Positions 16,567 through 24,164 of a DNA stretch of 64,000 nucleotides are shown piece after piece. The notes below the pieces were generated by a model that worked only from the letters and a program-made list of their open reading frames with translations, ran no database searches and was not told the DNA's origin. The stretch is from the NCBI RefSeq assembly GCF_900107115.1, contig NZ_FNOS01000003.1, forward strand, positions 186,001-250,000, read 5' to 3'. A program made the translations under genes and the position numbers. How positions within the stretch are numbered: position 1 is the stretch's first letter; every line of letters begins with the position of its first letter. The stretch comes from Salimicrobium album (lineage in GTDB: Bacteria; Bacillota; Bacilli; Bacillales; Halobacillaceae).

Positions 16567-17496
16567 ATGGACGTAGTAAATAACATCGCCGATCTGATTG
16601 GAGATACGCCTCTTGTCAAACTGAATCGTGCGGCTCCGGAAAACGGCGCCACCATCTATTTGAAACTCGAAAGTTTCAACCCGAGCGGAAGTGTGAAAGA
16701 CCGGGCCGCCTTTGAAATGATAAGACAGGCGGAAGAAGACGGTCATCTCCAGCCGGGGGCCACCATTATCGAACCGACAAGCGGAAACACCGGTATCGGC
16801 CTGGCGATGAACGCAGCAGCCCGCGGATACAGAGCGATTCTCGTCATGCCTGATACTATGACTCAGGAACGCATCAACCTTCTCAAAGCTTACGGCGCTG
16901 AAATCGTCCTTACTCCGGGGGAAGAAAAGATGCCCGGAGCTATCGCCAAAGCGAAAGAACTGACTGCAGAAATGGAAAACAGTTTTATGCCGATGCAGTT
17001 TGAAAACTTCGCCAACCCGGATGCCCACCGGCACACGACGGCAGTCGAAATCAAAGAAGCGATGGAAGCACTGGGAAAACCACTGTCCGCTTTTGTATCG
17101 ACTGCAGGAACCGGCGGTACGATTACCGGAACCGGAGAAGAGCTGAAAAAATTCTTTCCGGAACTGAGCATCCACGTAGCAGAACCTGCAGGATCACCCG
17201 TACTCTCCGGAGGAAAACCGGGCAAGCATAAACTGGTCGGTACCAGCCCCGGGTTCATCCCCGATATTCTGAACAGGGATATTTACGATGAAATTCTTCA
17301 GGTCACGGATGAGGACGCCTATGAAGTGACGCGAAGACTGGCCCGGGAAGAAGGCATTCTTCTCGGCACCTCCGGCGGCGCCAGCTGCTGGGCTGCGATG
17401 GAAGTAGCCAAAAGAATGAGCCCCGACGATGTAATCGTCGTCATCTCCCCGGACACGGGAGAACGGTATCTCTCCGGAGACTTATTCCGATTTTAA
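16567..17496 (+). CDS. cysK: Cysteine synthase A (O-acetylserine sulfhydrylase)
   Basis: The enzyme makes cysteine from O-acetylserine and sulfide with pyridoxal phosphate. The 309-residue protein has the cofactor lysine in NPSGSVKDRAA (near residue 41), the substrate loop TSGNTG, the phosphate-binding GTGGTITG and the C-terminal GGASCWAAM region with SPDTGERYLS. Length and motifs are those of CysK. It follows ypmS by 23 bases and may be cotranscribed with it. It ends at a bidirectional terminator. Confidence 0.94.
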   Translation: MDVVNNIADLIGDTPLVKLNRAAPENGATIYLKLESFNPSGSVKDRAAFEMIRQAEEDGHLQPGATIIEPTSGNTGIGLAMNAAARGYRAILVMPDTMTQERINLLKAYGAEIVLTPGEEKMPGAIAKAKELTAEMENSFMPMQFENFANPDAHRHTTAVEIKEAMEALGKPLSAFVSTAGTGGTITGTGEELKKFFPELSIHVAEPAGSPVLSGGKPGKHKLVGTSPGFIPDILNRDIYDEILQVTDEDAYEVTRRLAREEGILLGTSGGASCWAAMEVAKRMSPDDVIVVISPDTGERYLSGDLFRF

Positions 17497-17510
17497 TACC
17501 TGGACAGCAC

Positions 17511-17550
17511 AAACCCCTGAGCCGTATACATACCCGGTTCAGGGGTTTTT
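17511..17550. terminator. Bidirectional terminator between cysK and the TRIC-like gene
   Basis: AAACCCCTGA pairs with TCAGGGGTTT, followed by six T on the plus strand and A/T-rich sequence on the minus strand. Confidence 0.88.
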
Positions 17551-18162
17551 TCACATCCTGTAAAAATCACGGAAACGCAGATGCCAGCCCATGTGAAAGG
17601 AAAGCAGGCGCAGACAGAGGATTACTATAAATAAACCGTACATCTGTATGACACTATCCAGATCCACCCAGCCCATACCTGCAACAAATCCTGCTCCCAT
17701 CGCCCACACCGCATATATTTCCTGATGTAACACCATAGGCCGGCGCTGAGCAAGTACGTCCCTTGTTATTCCTCCCCCTACTCCGGTCAATAAAGAAGCA
17801 AACATGACCCCTCCGAGGGGGAAGCCCTGTTCCAATGCGAACATTGCTCCCCCTACAGCAAATGCGGACAGACCTACCGCATCCGTGTATACGTTCCACC
17901 TGTCCATAAACATGACCCAGCTCTTCGGAAAGAAGTAAGCGATGGTGATAATCGTTACCGCCACGTAAAAGAATATCCCCTGTTCCCATACGTGAACTAC
18001 AGGGACATCGAGTGCAATATTTCGTATAATCCCTCCGGCAAACGCTGTTGCGATACCGAGCATATACGTACCAAAAAAGTCGTATCGTTCACTCATGGCT
18101 ACGATGGCTCCGCTGAAAGCGAAAGCCATGACCGCTATCATATTCATTATATCCCAGGCCAT
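17551..18162 (-). CDS. UPF0126/TRIC-type cation channel family membrane protein
   Basis: The 203-residue protein has about seven hydrophobic segments and two glycine-rich repeats (AFAGGIIRNIALD near residue 40 and GVGGGITRDVLAQRRP near 125), the internal duplication typical of the UPF0126 family, whose members resemble trimeric intracellular cation channels. B. subtilis YvgT is a comparable protein. The frame opens 14 codons earlier, but GGGGGCG precedes the ATG at 18162. The role in the cell is not known; monovalent cation permeation is a family-based inference. Confidence 0.85.
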   Translation of the reverse strand: MAWDIMNMIAVMAFAFSGAIVAMSERYDFFGTYMLGIATAFAGGIIRNIALDVPVVHVWEQGIFFYVAVTIITIAYFFPKSWVMFMDRWNVYTDAVGLSAFAVGGAMFALEQGFPLGGVMFASLLTGVGGGITRDVLAQRRPMVLHQEIYAVWAMGAGFVAGMGWVDLDSVIQMYGLFIVILCLRLLSFHMGWHLRFRDFYRM

Positions 18163-18229
18163 AATCGCGCCCCCAATTCTCGTGTCTGTTTGGAAATATA
18201 TCACACTTTTTATGTGAAAAGGAGGTCCT

Positions 18230-18276
18230 TTGACATTTTTCCATTTTTCTTATACAATTATCTTGAATTCGAGATA
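18230..18276 (+). promoter_or_regulatory. mhqO promoter with MhqR operator
   Basis: TTGACA (18230-18235) and TACAAT (18253-18258) are separated by 17 bases. Directly after the -10, TATCTTGAATTCGAGATA (18259-18276) matches the known MhqR operator palindrome with one asymmetric position. It covers the start of transcription, so repression is expected until quinones inactivate MhqR. The regulator gene is not in the window. Confidence 0.85.
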
Positions 18277-18289
18277 AGGAGGAGATCTC

Positions 18290-19243
18290 ATGGAAATCAA
18301 AGGGATCCACCACGTATCAGCTATAACTAAATATGCCCAGGAAAATCATGATTTTTACACAAATGTTCTCGGCATGCGTCTCGTCAAAAAAACCGTAAAC
18401 CAGGATGACCCTTCGATGTATCATCTGTTTTATGCCGACGCCGAAGGAAGCGCCGGAACAGATTTCACTTTCTTTGAAATACCGATGCTCGGGAACACGT
18501 ACGAGGGAACAAATAGCATCTCCACCACCACTCTCCGCGTTCCGGACGATGGAGCTATCGACTTCTGGCAGGAACGCCTTATTTCCGAAGGAGTGGAAGT
18601 CGACCCGGTAACCGAACGGTTCAGTCGTCGTATGTTATTCTTCCGCGACCCGGAAGGACAGCGTCTCGGTCTGGTTTCGGACGAGAATAACGAAGGTGTA
18701 GCCCCGGGTGTAAGATGGGAAACGTCCGACATTCCCGTATCAAAAGCTATCCAGGGCCTCGGCCCCGTCTATTTTACCGTACCTCACCTTGAACCTACCG
18801 CTCAGGTACTGACAGAGACGCTCGGCTTCAAGCAGCTGGACAATGAATCGAACATCTACCGTTTCCAGGCAGGAAAAGGAGGTACAGGAGGGGAAATACA
18901 CGTCATCGCCGATGCTTCCCTTCCAAAAGAACGTCCCGGCCAGGGAAGTGTTCACCATGCCGCTTTCCGTGTGAAAGACAGGGAGGAACTCGAACAGTGG
19001 GTAGAGCGGGTTCAGGATGCCGGACTTATCAATTCCGGACTTGTAGACCGTCATTACTTTCAATCCCTCTATTTTCGGGAACCGAACCATATTCTCATTG
19101 AACTGGCTACAGACGGTCCCGGCTTCGACGTGGACGAACCTATGGACTCTCTTGGAGAAGCCCTCTCCCTTCCGCCTTTTCTCGAGAACCGTCGCGAAGA
19201 AATAGAGGAAAACCTTAAACCTATCCGCCAACACAAAAATTAA
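18290..19243 (+). CDS. mhqO: Ring-cleaving dioxygenase of the MhqO/MhqA family
   Basis: The 317-residue protein consists of two vicinal oxygen chelate (glyoxalase-type) domains, residues about 3-130 and 150-280. Likely metal ligands are His in KGIHHVSA, His in GSVHHAAFRV and Glu in ILIELATDGPGF. In B. subtilis such enzymes degrade hydroquinones and are induced by quinone stress through MhqR. The perfect place of the MhqR box supports the same role here. GGAGGAG precedes the ATG. It is monocistronic. Confidence 0.88.
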   Translation: MEIKGIHHVSAITKYAQENHDFYTNVLGMRLVKKTVNQDDPSMYHLFYADAEGSAGTDFTFFEIPMLGNTYEGTNSISTTTLRVPDDGAIDFWQERLISEGVEVDPVTERFSRRMLFFRDPEGQRLGLVSDENNEGVAPGVRWETSDIPVSKAIQGLGPVYFTVPHLEPTAQVLTETLGFKQLDNESNIYRFQAGKGGTGGEIHVIADASLPKERPGQGSVHHAAFRVKDREELEQWVERVQDAGLINSGLVDRHYFQSLYFREPNHILIELATDGPGFDVDEPMDSLGEALSLPPFLENRREEIEENLKPIRQHKN

Positions 19244-19255
19244 TCAATCATCCTC

Positions 19256-19306
19256 GCCTTCCTCTTTTATGGGCAAGCCCGTAACCTGGAGGAGGGCTGT
19301 TTTTTA
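19256..19306 (+). terminator. Terminator of mhqO
   Basis: GCCTTCCTC and GAGGAGGGC pair with one wobble, and TGTTTTTT follows on the plus strand. Confidence 0.7.
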
Positions 19307-19336
19307 CAGCAGAAACTCCCATCAGATATAAGTTAC

Positions 19337-19630
19337 TTACACACTTCTGAATACTTTCTTTTTTACCCCACATCTCTTGCATTTGTATATCGACCTCGAG
19401 TTTATTTCATCATCCCACCCGATCATTTCGAATTTATGCAACCCTACCCTGCATAGAATACTATTTTCTTCTCTCGTATTAATAGCTGAGTAAACCTGCA
19501 TACTAAAACCTGTAATCAGAGAAATATAAGGCGTATAAAGAAGATTTGATTCTATTTGAAAACTCAAAATAAACAACACGATTCCTAATAAAACTATAAA
19601 CGACCCCATTTTTTTAACTGAAGATTCCAT
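19337..19630 (-). CDS. Small membrane protein with a C-terminal Cys/His zinc-ribbon-like motif
   Basis: The 97-residue protein has two hydrophobic segments (about residues 9-25 and 31-48) and a C-terminal tail with CRVGLHKFE and YKCKRCGVKKK, a C...H...CxxC pattern like that of short phage-type zinc-binding proteins (DUF1660-like). It is clearly more A/T-rich than its neighbours and uses ATA and TTA codons often, which suggests recent acquisition. AGGTGGG lies before the ATG. No function can be given. Confidence 0.6.
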   Translation of the reverse strand: MESSVKKMGSFIVLLGIVLFILSFQIESNLLYTPYISLITGFSMQVYSAINTREENSILCRVGLHKFEMIGWDDEINSRSIYKCKRCGVKKKVFRSV

Positions 19631-19772
19631 AGTGTACCCACCTATTAATATTTAATGTTATTCAACTTTCTGTATACTTTGAGATTCACCCCCACATACA
19701 TGTTCTTCCTGATATTCCACTGAGGAGAGGACGAAGAAACCTCTTATCTTTCCCGTCCCTGTTGTCAGACAT

Positions 19773-19802
19773 TTGATTAATACTGTGGAAAAAGACTAAA
19801 AT
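19773..19802 (+). promoter_or_regulatory. Candidate sigma-A promoter of the GAF-STAS gene
   Basis: TTGATT and TAAAAT are separated by 18 bases, about 45 bases before the start codon. No sigma-B type GTTTAA/GGGTAT pair was found here, although the product is stressosome-like. Confidence 0.45.
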
Positions 19803-19845
19803 AGAGATACTGACAATTTAAAGAAGGAAGGAATCTATACTCATT

Positions 19846-20694
19846 ATGGATAATCTGAAAGCTCCGGAAACGTTTCAGTCACTGAAAAAAGCGTCCGAAA
19901 AAATCTTTGAACTCGTTACAGCTCACCTTAACGTCCAGACTGCTTATGTAGCTAAACGTGGCGATACTGCTATGACAGTGCTGAGCTCCATAAACAATAA
20001 AGAGGAACTCGTACCTGAAGGTCTGGAGGTCACCTACAGCGGTGCCGTTTGCCGTGTGGTTATTTCCGGTGAAGGTAATACGCTGAATTCTTCGAATCTG
20101 GAAAAGGATGAACTCACGAGAGAACTTGAAATAGCAAAAGACCTGAAAATGAAAGGCTTCCTCGGGGTAACGCTCCGCGATCAGAAAGGCGAGGTATTCG
20201 GCACTCTCTGCGTTCTCGACCAGGAGGAGAAAAATTTCTCGGAAGAAGACGTTCAGTTTTTGCAGTCTATCGCAAACGTTCTGTCCTACTTGATTGAACT
20301 TGATCATACCCAGTTCAATATGTCCCTGCTCAACGTTCCCATCCTTCCTATAACAAAAGGAGTATCGGTTCTGACGCTGCAGGGTATCGTGGATGAACAA
20401 CGGGCAGACAAACTGACCGCAGAAGTCCTCCGCTACGTTTCTCAGAACGATATCGACTTTTTTGTAATAGAGCTGTCGGGACTTGTCATCATTGATAATG
20501 AATTTCCTTATGTCGTAGTGGAAATTCTCCAGGCTCTCAAGGTGATGGGAGTGGAACCGATTCTGACGGGTGTCACCCCGGCCATCGCCATGCAGGAGGC
20601 AGGCACGATAGCTTTACGGAATCTGGGGATTAAAACAGTTTCCAATATAGAAGAAGCCCTTGAGTATATAGGGTTCAGCCTTATTGAATCATAA
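19846..20694 (+). CDS. GAF-STAS protein, stressosome RsbR/YtvA-like
   Basis: The 282-residue protein has an N-terminal GAF sensor domain (about residues 10-155) and a C-terminal STAS domain (about 165-278) of the RsbR type. In RsbRA two threonines are phosphorylated by RsbT. At the matching places this protein has Glu184 (GIVDEQRAD) and Asn218 (LVIIDNEF), so neither site can be phosphorylated. This recalls YtvA, which also lacks phosphorylatable residues. It probably joins the stressosome and feeds a cytosolic signal to sigma-B. No rsb genes are adjacent. The GAF ligand is unknown. Confidence 0.8.
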   Translation: MDNLKAPETFQSLKKASEKIFELVTAHLNVQTAYVAKRGDTAMTVLSSINNKEELVPEGLEVTYSGAVCRVVISGEGNTLNSSNLEKDELTRELEIAKDLKMKGFLGVTLRDQKGEVFGTLCVLDQEEKNFSEEDVQFLQSIANVLSYLIELDHTQFNMSLLNVPILPITKGVSVLTLQGIVDEQRADKLTAEVLRYVSQNDIDFFVIELSGLVIIDNEFPYVVVEILQALKVMGVEPILTGVTPAIAMQEAGTIALRNLGIKTVSNIEEALEYIGFSLIES

Positions 20695-20725
20695 AAAACC
20701 GCCGGAGCCCCCGGCGGTTTTCTTT
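20695..20725. terminator. Bidirectional terminator of the GAF-STAS gene and acn
   Basis: AAACCGCCGG and CCGGCGGTTT form a perfect 10-bp stem with a 5-base loop and T-rich flanks on both strands. Confidence 0.92.
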
Positions 20726-20742
20726 ATGGCTTTATTTGAAAT

Positions 20743-22692
20743 TTACTGGTTCAGACGGTCTTTCACCCAGTTGATCAGTCCACCAGTTTCCATAATTTCG
20801 ATTTGACGCTCGGATAGAGCGTGCTCTACTTTTATCTTCTTATCCTTGCCTTTTATTTCAACTTCCAGTTCGTTACCTTCACGTACTTTGTCACGAAGAC
20901 CCGTGAATACGAGAGTATCGCCCTGACTTATTTCGTCCCAATCGCTTTCATTCACAAAAGTAAGCGGGAGAATACCGAAGTTCGCAAGGTTCTGCCAATG
21001 AATACGTGCAAAGTCCTTAACGATCGCCACTTTCATACCGAGGAAGCGCGGAGCAAGAGCAGCGTGCTCACGGCTGGACCCCTGTCCGTAGTTGGTTCCG
21101 CCGATTACGGCATGACCACCGTCGTCACGGGATTCCATAGCTCTGTCATAATATGTCTCATCCACTATTTCAAACGTGAATTTACTGATTTCCGGAAGGT
21201 TACTGCGGTATGGAAGAACACGCGCTCCCCCTGCAAGTATTTCATCCGTCGAAATGTCATCACCCATCTTAAGAAGGACAGGAAGCTCCATATCATTCGG
21301 AAGCTCATCCATCTTCGGAATGGAAGCGATGTTCGGTCCTTTCACCAGTTCGTACTCTTTCGATTCTTCTTCCGACACCGGGCGTTCCAGCAGACGGGTA
21401 TCGACGGTCGGCTCTTCCGGCATATCGACTTTCGGATAATCGAACCCTGCATTTCTCGGGTCGGTTATTTTACCGAAAAGTGCAGAAACCGCTGCCGTTT
21501 CCGGACTGGAGAGGAAAACACTGTCTTCTTTCGTGCCGGAGCGTCCCGGGAAGTTTCTTGGAGTCGTACGGAGACTGTTGCGTCCTGTCGCAGGGGCCTG
21601 ACCCATACCGATACAACCGTTACACCCGGCCTGGTGAAGACGTGCACCGGCCTGAAGGAAGTTCGCGATATGACCGTGCTGCGACAAGTCAATAAGCATC
21701 TGACGGGACGTCGGGTTCAGGTCGAGTGACAGTCCTTCGGCAATGTGACGCCCCTCCACGATTTTCGAAGCAATGGCGAAATCACGATAGCCCGGGTTTG
21801 CGGAAGAACCGATGTAAGACTGATAGATCGGTTCGCCTTCAACTTCACTGACCGGAACTACGTTACCGGGGCTTGTAGGTTTCGCAATCATCGGCTCAAG
21901 TTCAGAAAGATTGAGCTCTTCGTGGCGGTCGTATTCCGCACCTTCGTCCGCTTTCAGTTCAATCCATTCGTCTTCGCGGCCTTCTTCTGTCATATAGCGC
22001 TTCGTTTCTTCATCGGACGGGAAGACAGTACCGGTGGCACCAAGTTCTGCACCCATGTTGGCGATTACGTGTCTGTCCATAGCTGACAAGTTTTTAAGAC
22101 CGGGACCGTAATATTCGAATACGTGGTTCACTCCGCCTTTTACCCCATGGCGACGAAGCATTTCGAGAACCGCGTCTTTCGCGCTTACCCAGTCAGGAAG
22201 CTCTCCCGTCACTTTGACGCCCCACACTTTCGGCATCTTAACGTGGAACGGTTCACCGGCGATGGCCATGGCTACGTCAATACCGCCGGCGCCGATGGCG
22301 AGCATACCCATACATCCGTTTGCACATGTGTGGCTGTCGGATCCGAGAAGCGTTCTGCCGGGACGGGCCAGACGCTGCATGTGTACCGGGTGACTTACTC
22401 CGTTACCCGGACGGCTGTAGTAAAGTCCATATTTCTTTGCGGCACTTTCCAGAAATAAGTGGTCATCCGGGTTCTTACTGTCTTCCTGGATCAGGTTGTG
22501 GTCCACGTACTGGGCGGAAGCTTCCGTTTTAGCCCGGTCGATATCCATCGCTTCGAGCTCCAGCATAACCATCGTTCCTGTGGCATCCTGTGTAAGTGTC
22601 TGGTCGATTTTGAGGGCGACCTCGGCCCCCGGTGTCATTTCCCCTTCAACTAAATGATCTTTGATTAATTTTTGTGTGACGTTATAACTCAC
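20743..22692 (-). CDS. Aconitate hydratase, short Aquifex type
   Basis: The 649-residue enzyme isomerises citrate and isocitrate in the TCA cycle with a [4Fe-4S] cluster. Cluster Cys are seen in LGSDSHTCANG and AGCNGCIGMGQ. The C-terminal swivel domain has GGTNYGQGSSREHAALAPR. It is shorter than the about 900-residue AcnA of B. subtilis and fits the so-called Aquifex-type putative aconitases. It is monocistronic on the minus strand. If the genome has no long AcnA, this would be the only aconitase; that cannot be decided here. Confidence 0.88.
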   Translation of the reverse strand: MSYNVTQKLIKDHLVEGEMTPGAEVALKIDQTLTQDATGTMVMLELEAMDIDRAKTEASAQYVDHNLIQEDSKNPDDHLFLESAAKKYGLYYSRPGNGVSHPVHMQRLARPGRTLLGSDSHTCANGCMGMLAIGAGGIDVAMAIAGEPFHVKMPKVWGVKVTGELPDWVSAKDAVLEMLRRHGVKGGVNHVFEYYGPGLKNLSAMDRHVIANMGAELGATGTVFPSDEETKRYMTEEGREDEWIELKADEGAEYDRHEELNLSELEPMIAKPTSPGNVVPVSEVEGEPIYQSYIGSSANPGYRDFAIASKIVEGRHIAEGLSLDLNPTSRQMLIDLSQHGHIANFLQAGARLHQAGCNGCIGMGQAPATGRNSLRTTPRNFPGRSGTKEDSVFLSSPETAAVSALFGKITDPRNAGFDYPKVDMPEEPTVDTRLLERPVSEEESKEYELVKGPNIASIPKMDELPNDMELPVLLKMGDDISTDEILAGGARVLPYRSNLPEISKFTFEIVDETYYDRAMESRDDGGHAVIGGTNYGQGSSREHAALAPRFLGMKVAIVKDFARIHWQNLANFGILPLTFVNESDWDEISQGDTLVFTGLRDKVREGNELEVEIKGKDKKIKVEHALSERQIEIMETGGLINWVKDRLNQ

Positions 22693-22831
22693 GCAAAAAC
22701 CCTCCTTATCACAATTAAGTCTTCTATGTTTACCGTTCCTCCTGTACCTTTACCCGAATTATGGCAAATTTATTCATTCAGTTATGAAAAAGTGACTAAT
22801 GCCTGCTTTGTCAGGGCAGTGAGGAAACAGA

Positions 22832-22862
22832 AAAACAATCATTTACTGGCCATGATTGTTTT
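22832..22862 (-). terminator. Terminator overlapping the end of the DUF6933-like gene
   Basis: AAAACAATCAT and ATGATTGTTTT form a perfect 11-bp stem. On the minus strand the first arm encodes the last residues, the TAA stop lies in the 9-base loop, and TTTTTCTGTTT follows. Confidence 0.85.
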
Positions 22863-23358
22863 CATAGTAATCGTTCAATTCCTTGATCGGGGTGATGTTT
22901 GCAAGAGTCGAAAACACCATGTTTTCATTCATCCAGCGATTTACTTCGACGGCGTCTATTTCCTCGAATTCTCTTTCTTCCGTAAAGCCTTCGAGCAACT
23001 TCAGCGACTCTTTCATTCTGCCGAGCGTGCGTCGATTGTCTGTTTTCGTAAGTATAATCTTTTTGGAGTTATCAAGCAGATCTCTTTTGTATTCTTCGTT
23101 GATGTCGAGCATCTGAAGAAGCTGTTTTAATGAGCCGCGCAGCACATTATCGATGTTTTCATACTGTTCGGCCTCAAGCCCGAACAGTACAAGTGTAAGT
23201 GCCGTGCGGTCATTCATGAGGAGAAGGCCTTCTTTATCCCTCACAGAGAACCGGTTCATCTGCCAGCGATAAATCTCGGGCAGATCTCTTTTATCAAATT
23301 CTTCTCTTTCCATAGGCAGTGATTCCGCCATCTTTTCCGTGACGCCGATAGTAAACAT
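22843..23358 (-). CDS. DUF6933-like protein
   Basis: The 171-residue soluble protein is highly charged. The segment from about residue 20 to 95 (IYRWQMNRFSV, GLLLMNDRTALTLVLFGL) resembles the DUF6933 domain, found in proteins of unknown function. The C-terminal half is mainly helical. The frame begins with a GTG three codons upstream, but GAGGTG precedes the ATG at 23358. It is monocistronic, and its stop codon lies inside its terminator. Confidence 0.65.
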   Translation of the reverse strand: MFTIGVTEKMAESLPMEREEFDKRDLPEIYRWQMNRFSVRDKEGLLLMNDRTALTLVLFGLEAEQYENIDNVLRGSLKQLLQMLDINEEYKRDLLDNSKKIILTKTDNRRTLGRMKESLKLLEGFTEEREFEEIDAVEVNRWMNENMVFSTLANITPIKELNDYYENNHGQ

Positions 23359-23427
23359 GTGTCTCACCTCTTCCCTTCCAGTGTAGCATGCAAAAATGAA
23401 TCCTGCAGTCCGGAAAAACCGCAGAAT

Positions 23428-24153
23428 TCATTTGACCCGCCTCGCAAAATCGACGAACTGGAACTTATCCGGCCTGTGTCTTGATTCCGTATACTGAAAT
23501 AAAGTGGCATCGGAGAGATAGACGTAACTTCTGATTACCACTACCTGGGCGTGCTCCAACAGGTCCAGGTACCTTTCATCTTCAGCGGTCGCATCCTCCA
23601 CTACAATCTGTTTTTTTGCGAAACTGATTTCAAGACCCAGCTCCTCTTCAATGAATTCATAGATCGACTCTTCGGCAATCTGTTTCGTAAGACCCTTCAC
23701 ATAGTCCTGCCTTACGTAATCCTTGTCGAGAATAATGCGCTCGCCGTTGATCTCCCTGCTGCGGATAATATTCCAGACGCGCACGTCCCTGTCACAGCCG
23801 AGGGCCTGCTGCAGTTCTTCTTCCGGCTCTGAAAGGAAGAGCTGCTCTACGTTCGTGACGATGTCGCCGCCGAACTGTTCGGAGAGCTCCTTGAAGCTAG
23901 TGAGGCCGGAGACCGGGAATTCGAACTTGCTGTGATCAAGCACGACCGAACCTTTCCCCCGGACTTTGTGGATATAACCATTCTGCACAAGCAGGTTCAA
24001 CGCTTTTCTTATCGTTTCTCTCGATGTCGCATACGCTTCCTTCAGCTCATGCTCCGAAGGAAGAATTTCCCCGGCGTGATATTCCCCGCGCTGAATCTGA
24101 CGAACAAGTTCATTATAGATAGTAAGAAATTTATTCTGCATTTTTTTCACCAT
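23428..24153 (-). CDS. treR: Trehalose operon repressor TreR (GntR family)
   Basis: The 241-residue protein has an N-terminal GntR winged helix (EILPSEHELKEAYATSRETIRKAL, residues about 28-52) and a C-terminal UTRA ligand domain that in TreR binds trehalose-6-phosphate. The last residues (QYTESRHRPDKFQFVDFARR) match the TreR signature. It is the last gene of treP-treA-treR, 11 bases after treA. TTGTATATACAA operators are present before treP. An alternative start four codons later (24141) is possible. Confidence 0.93.
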   Translation of the reverse strand: MVKKMQNKFLTIYNELVRQIQRGEYHAGEILPSEHELKEAYATSRETIRKALNLLVQNGYIHKVRGKGSVVLDHSKFEFPVSGLTSFKELSEQFGGDIVTNVEQLFLSEPEEELQQALGCDRDVRVWNIIRSREINGERIILDKDYVRQDYVKGLTKQIAEESIYEFIEEELGLEISFAKKQIVVEDATAEDERYLDLLEHAQVVVIRSYVYLSDATLFQYTESRHRPDKFQFVDFARRVK

Positions 24154-24164
24154 TCATCAGTATA

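Noticed and set aside
20743-22692. Aconitase considered as LeuC or homoaconitase
   Set aside because: It is a single chain with the swivel domain at the C-terminus and 649 residues long, unlike the split LeuC/LeuD; no leucine genes are near.
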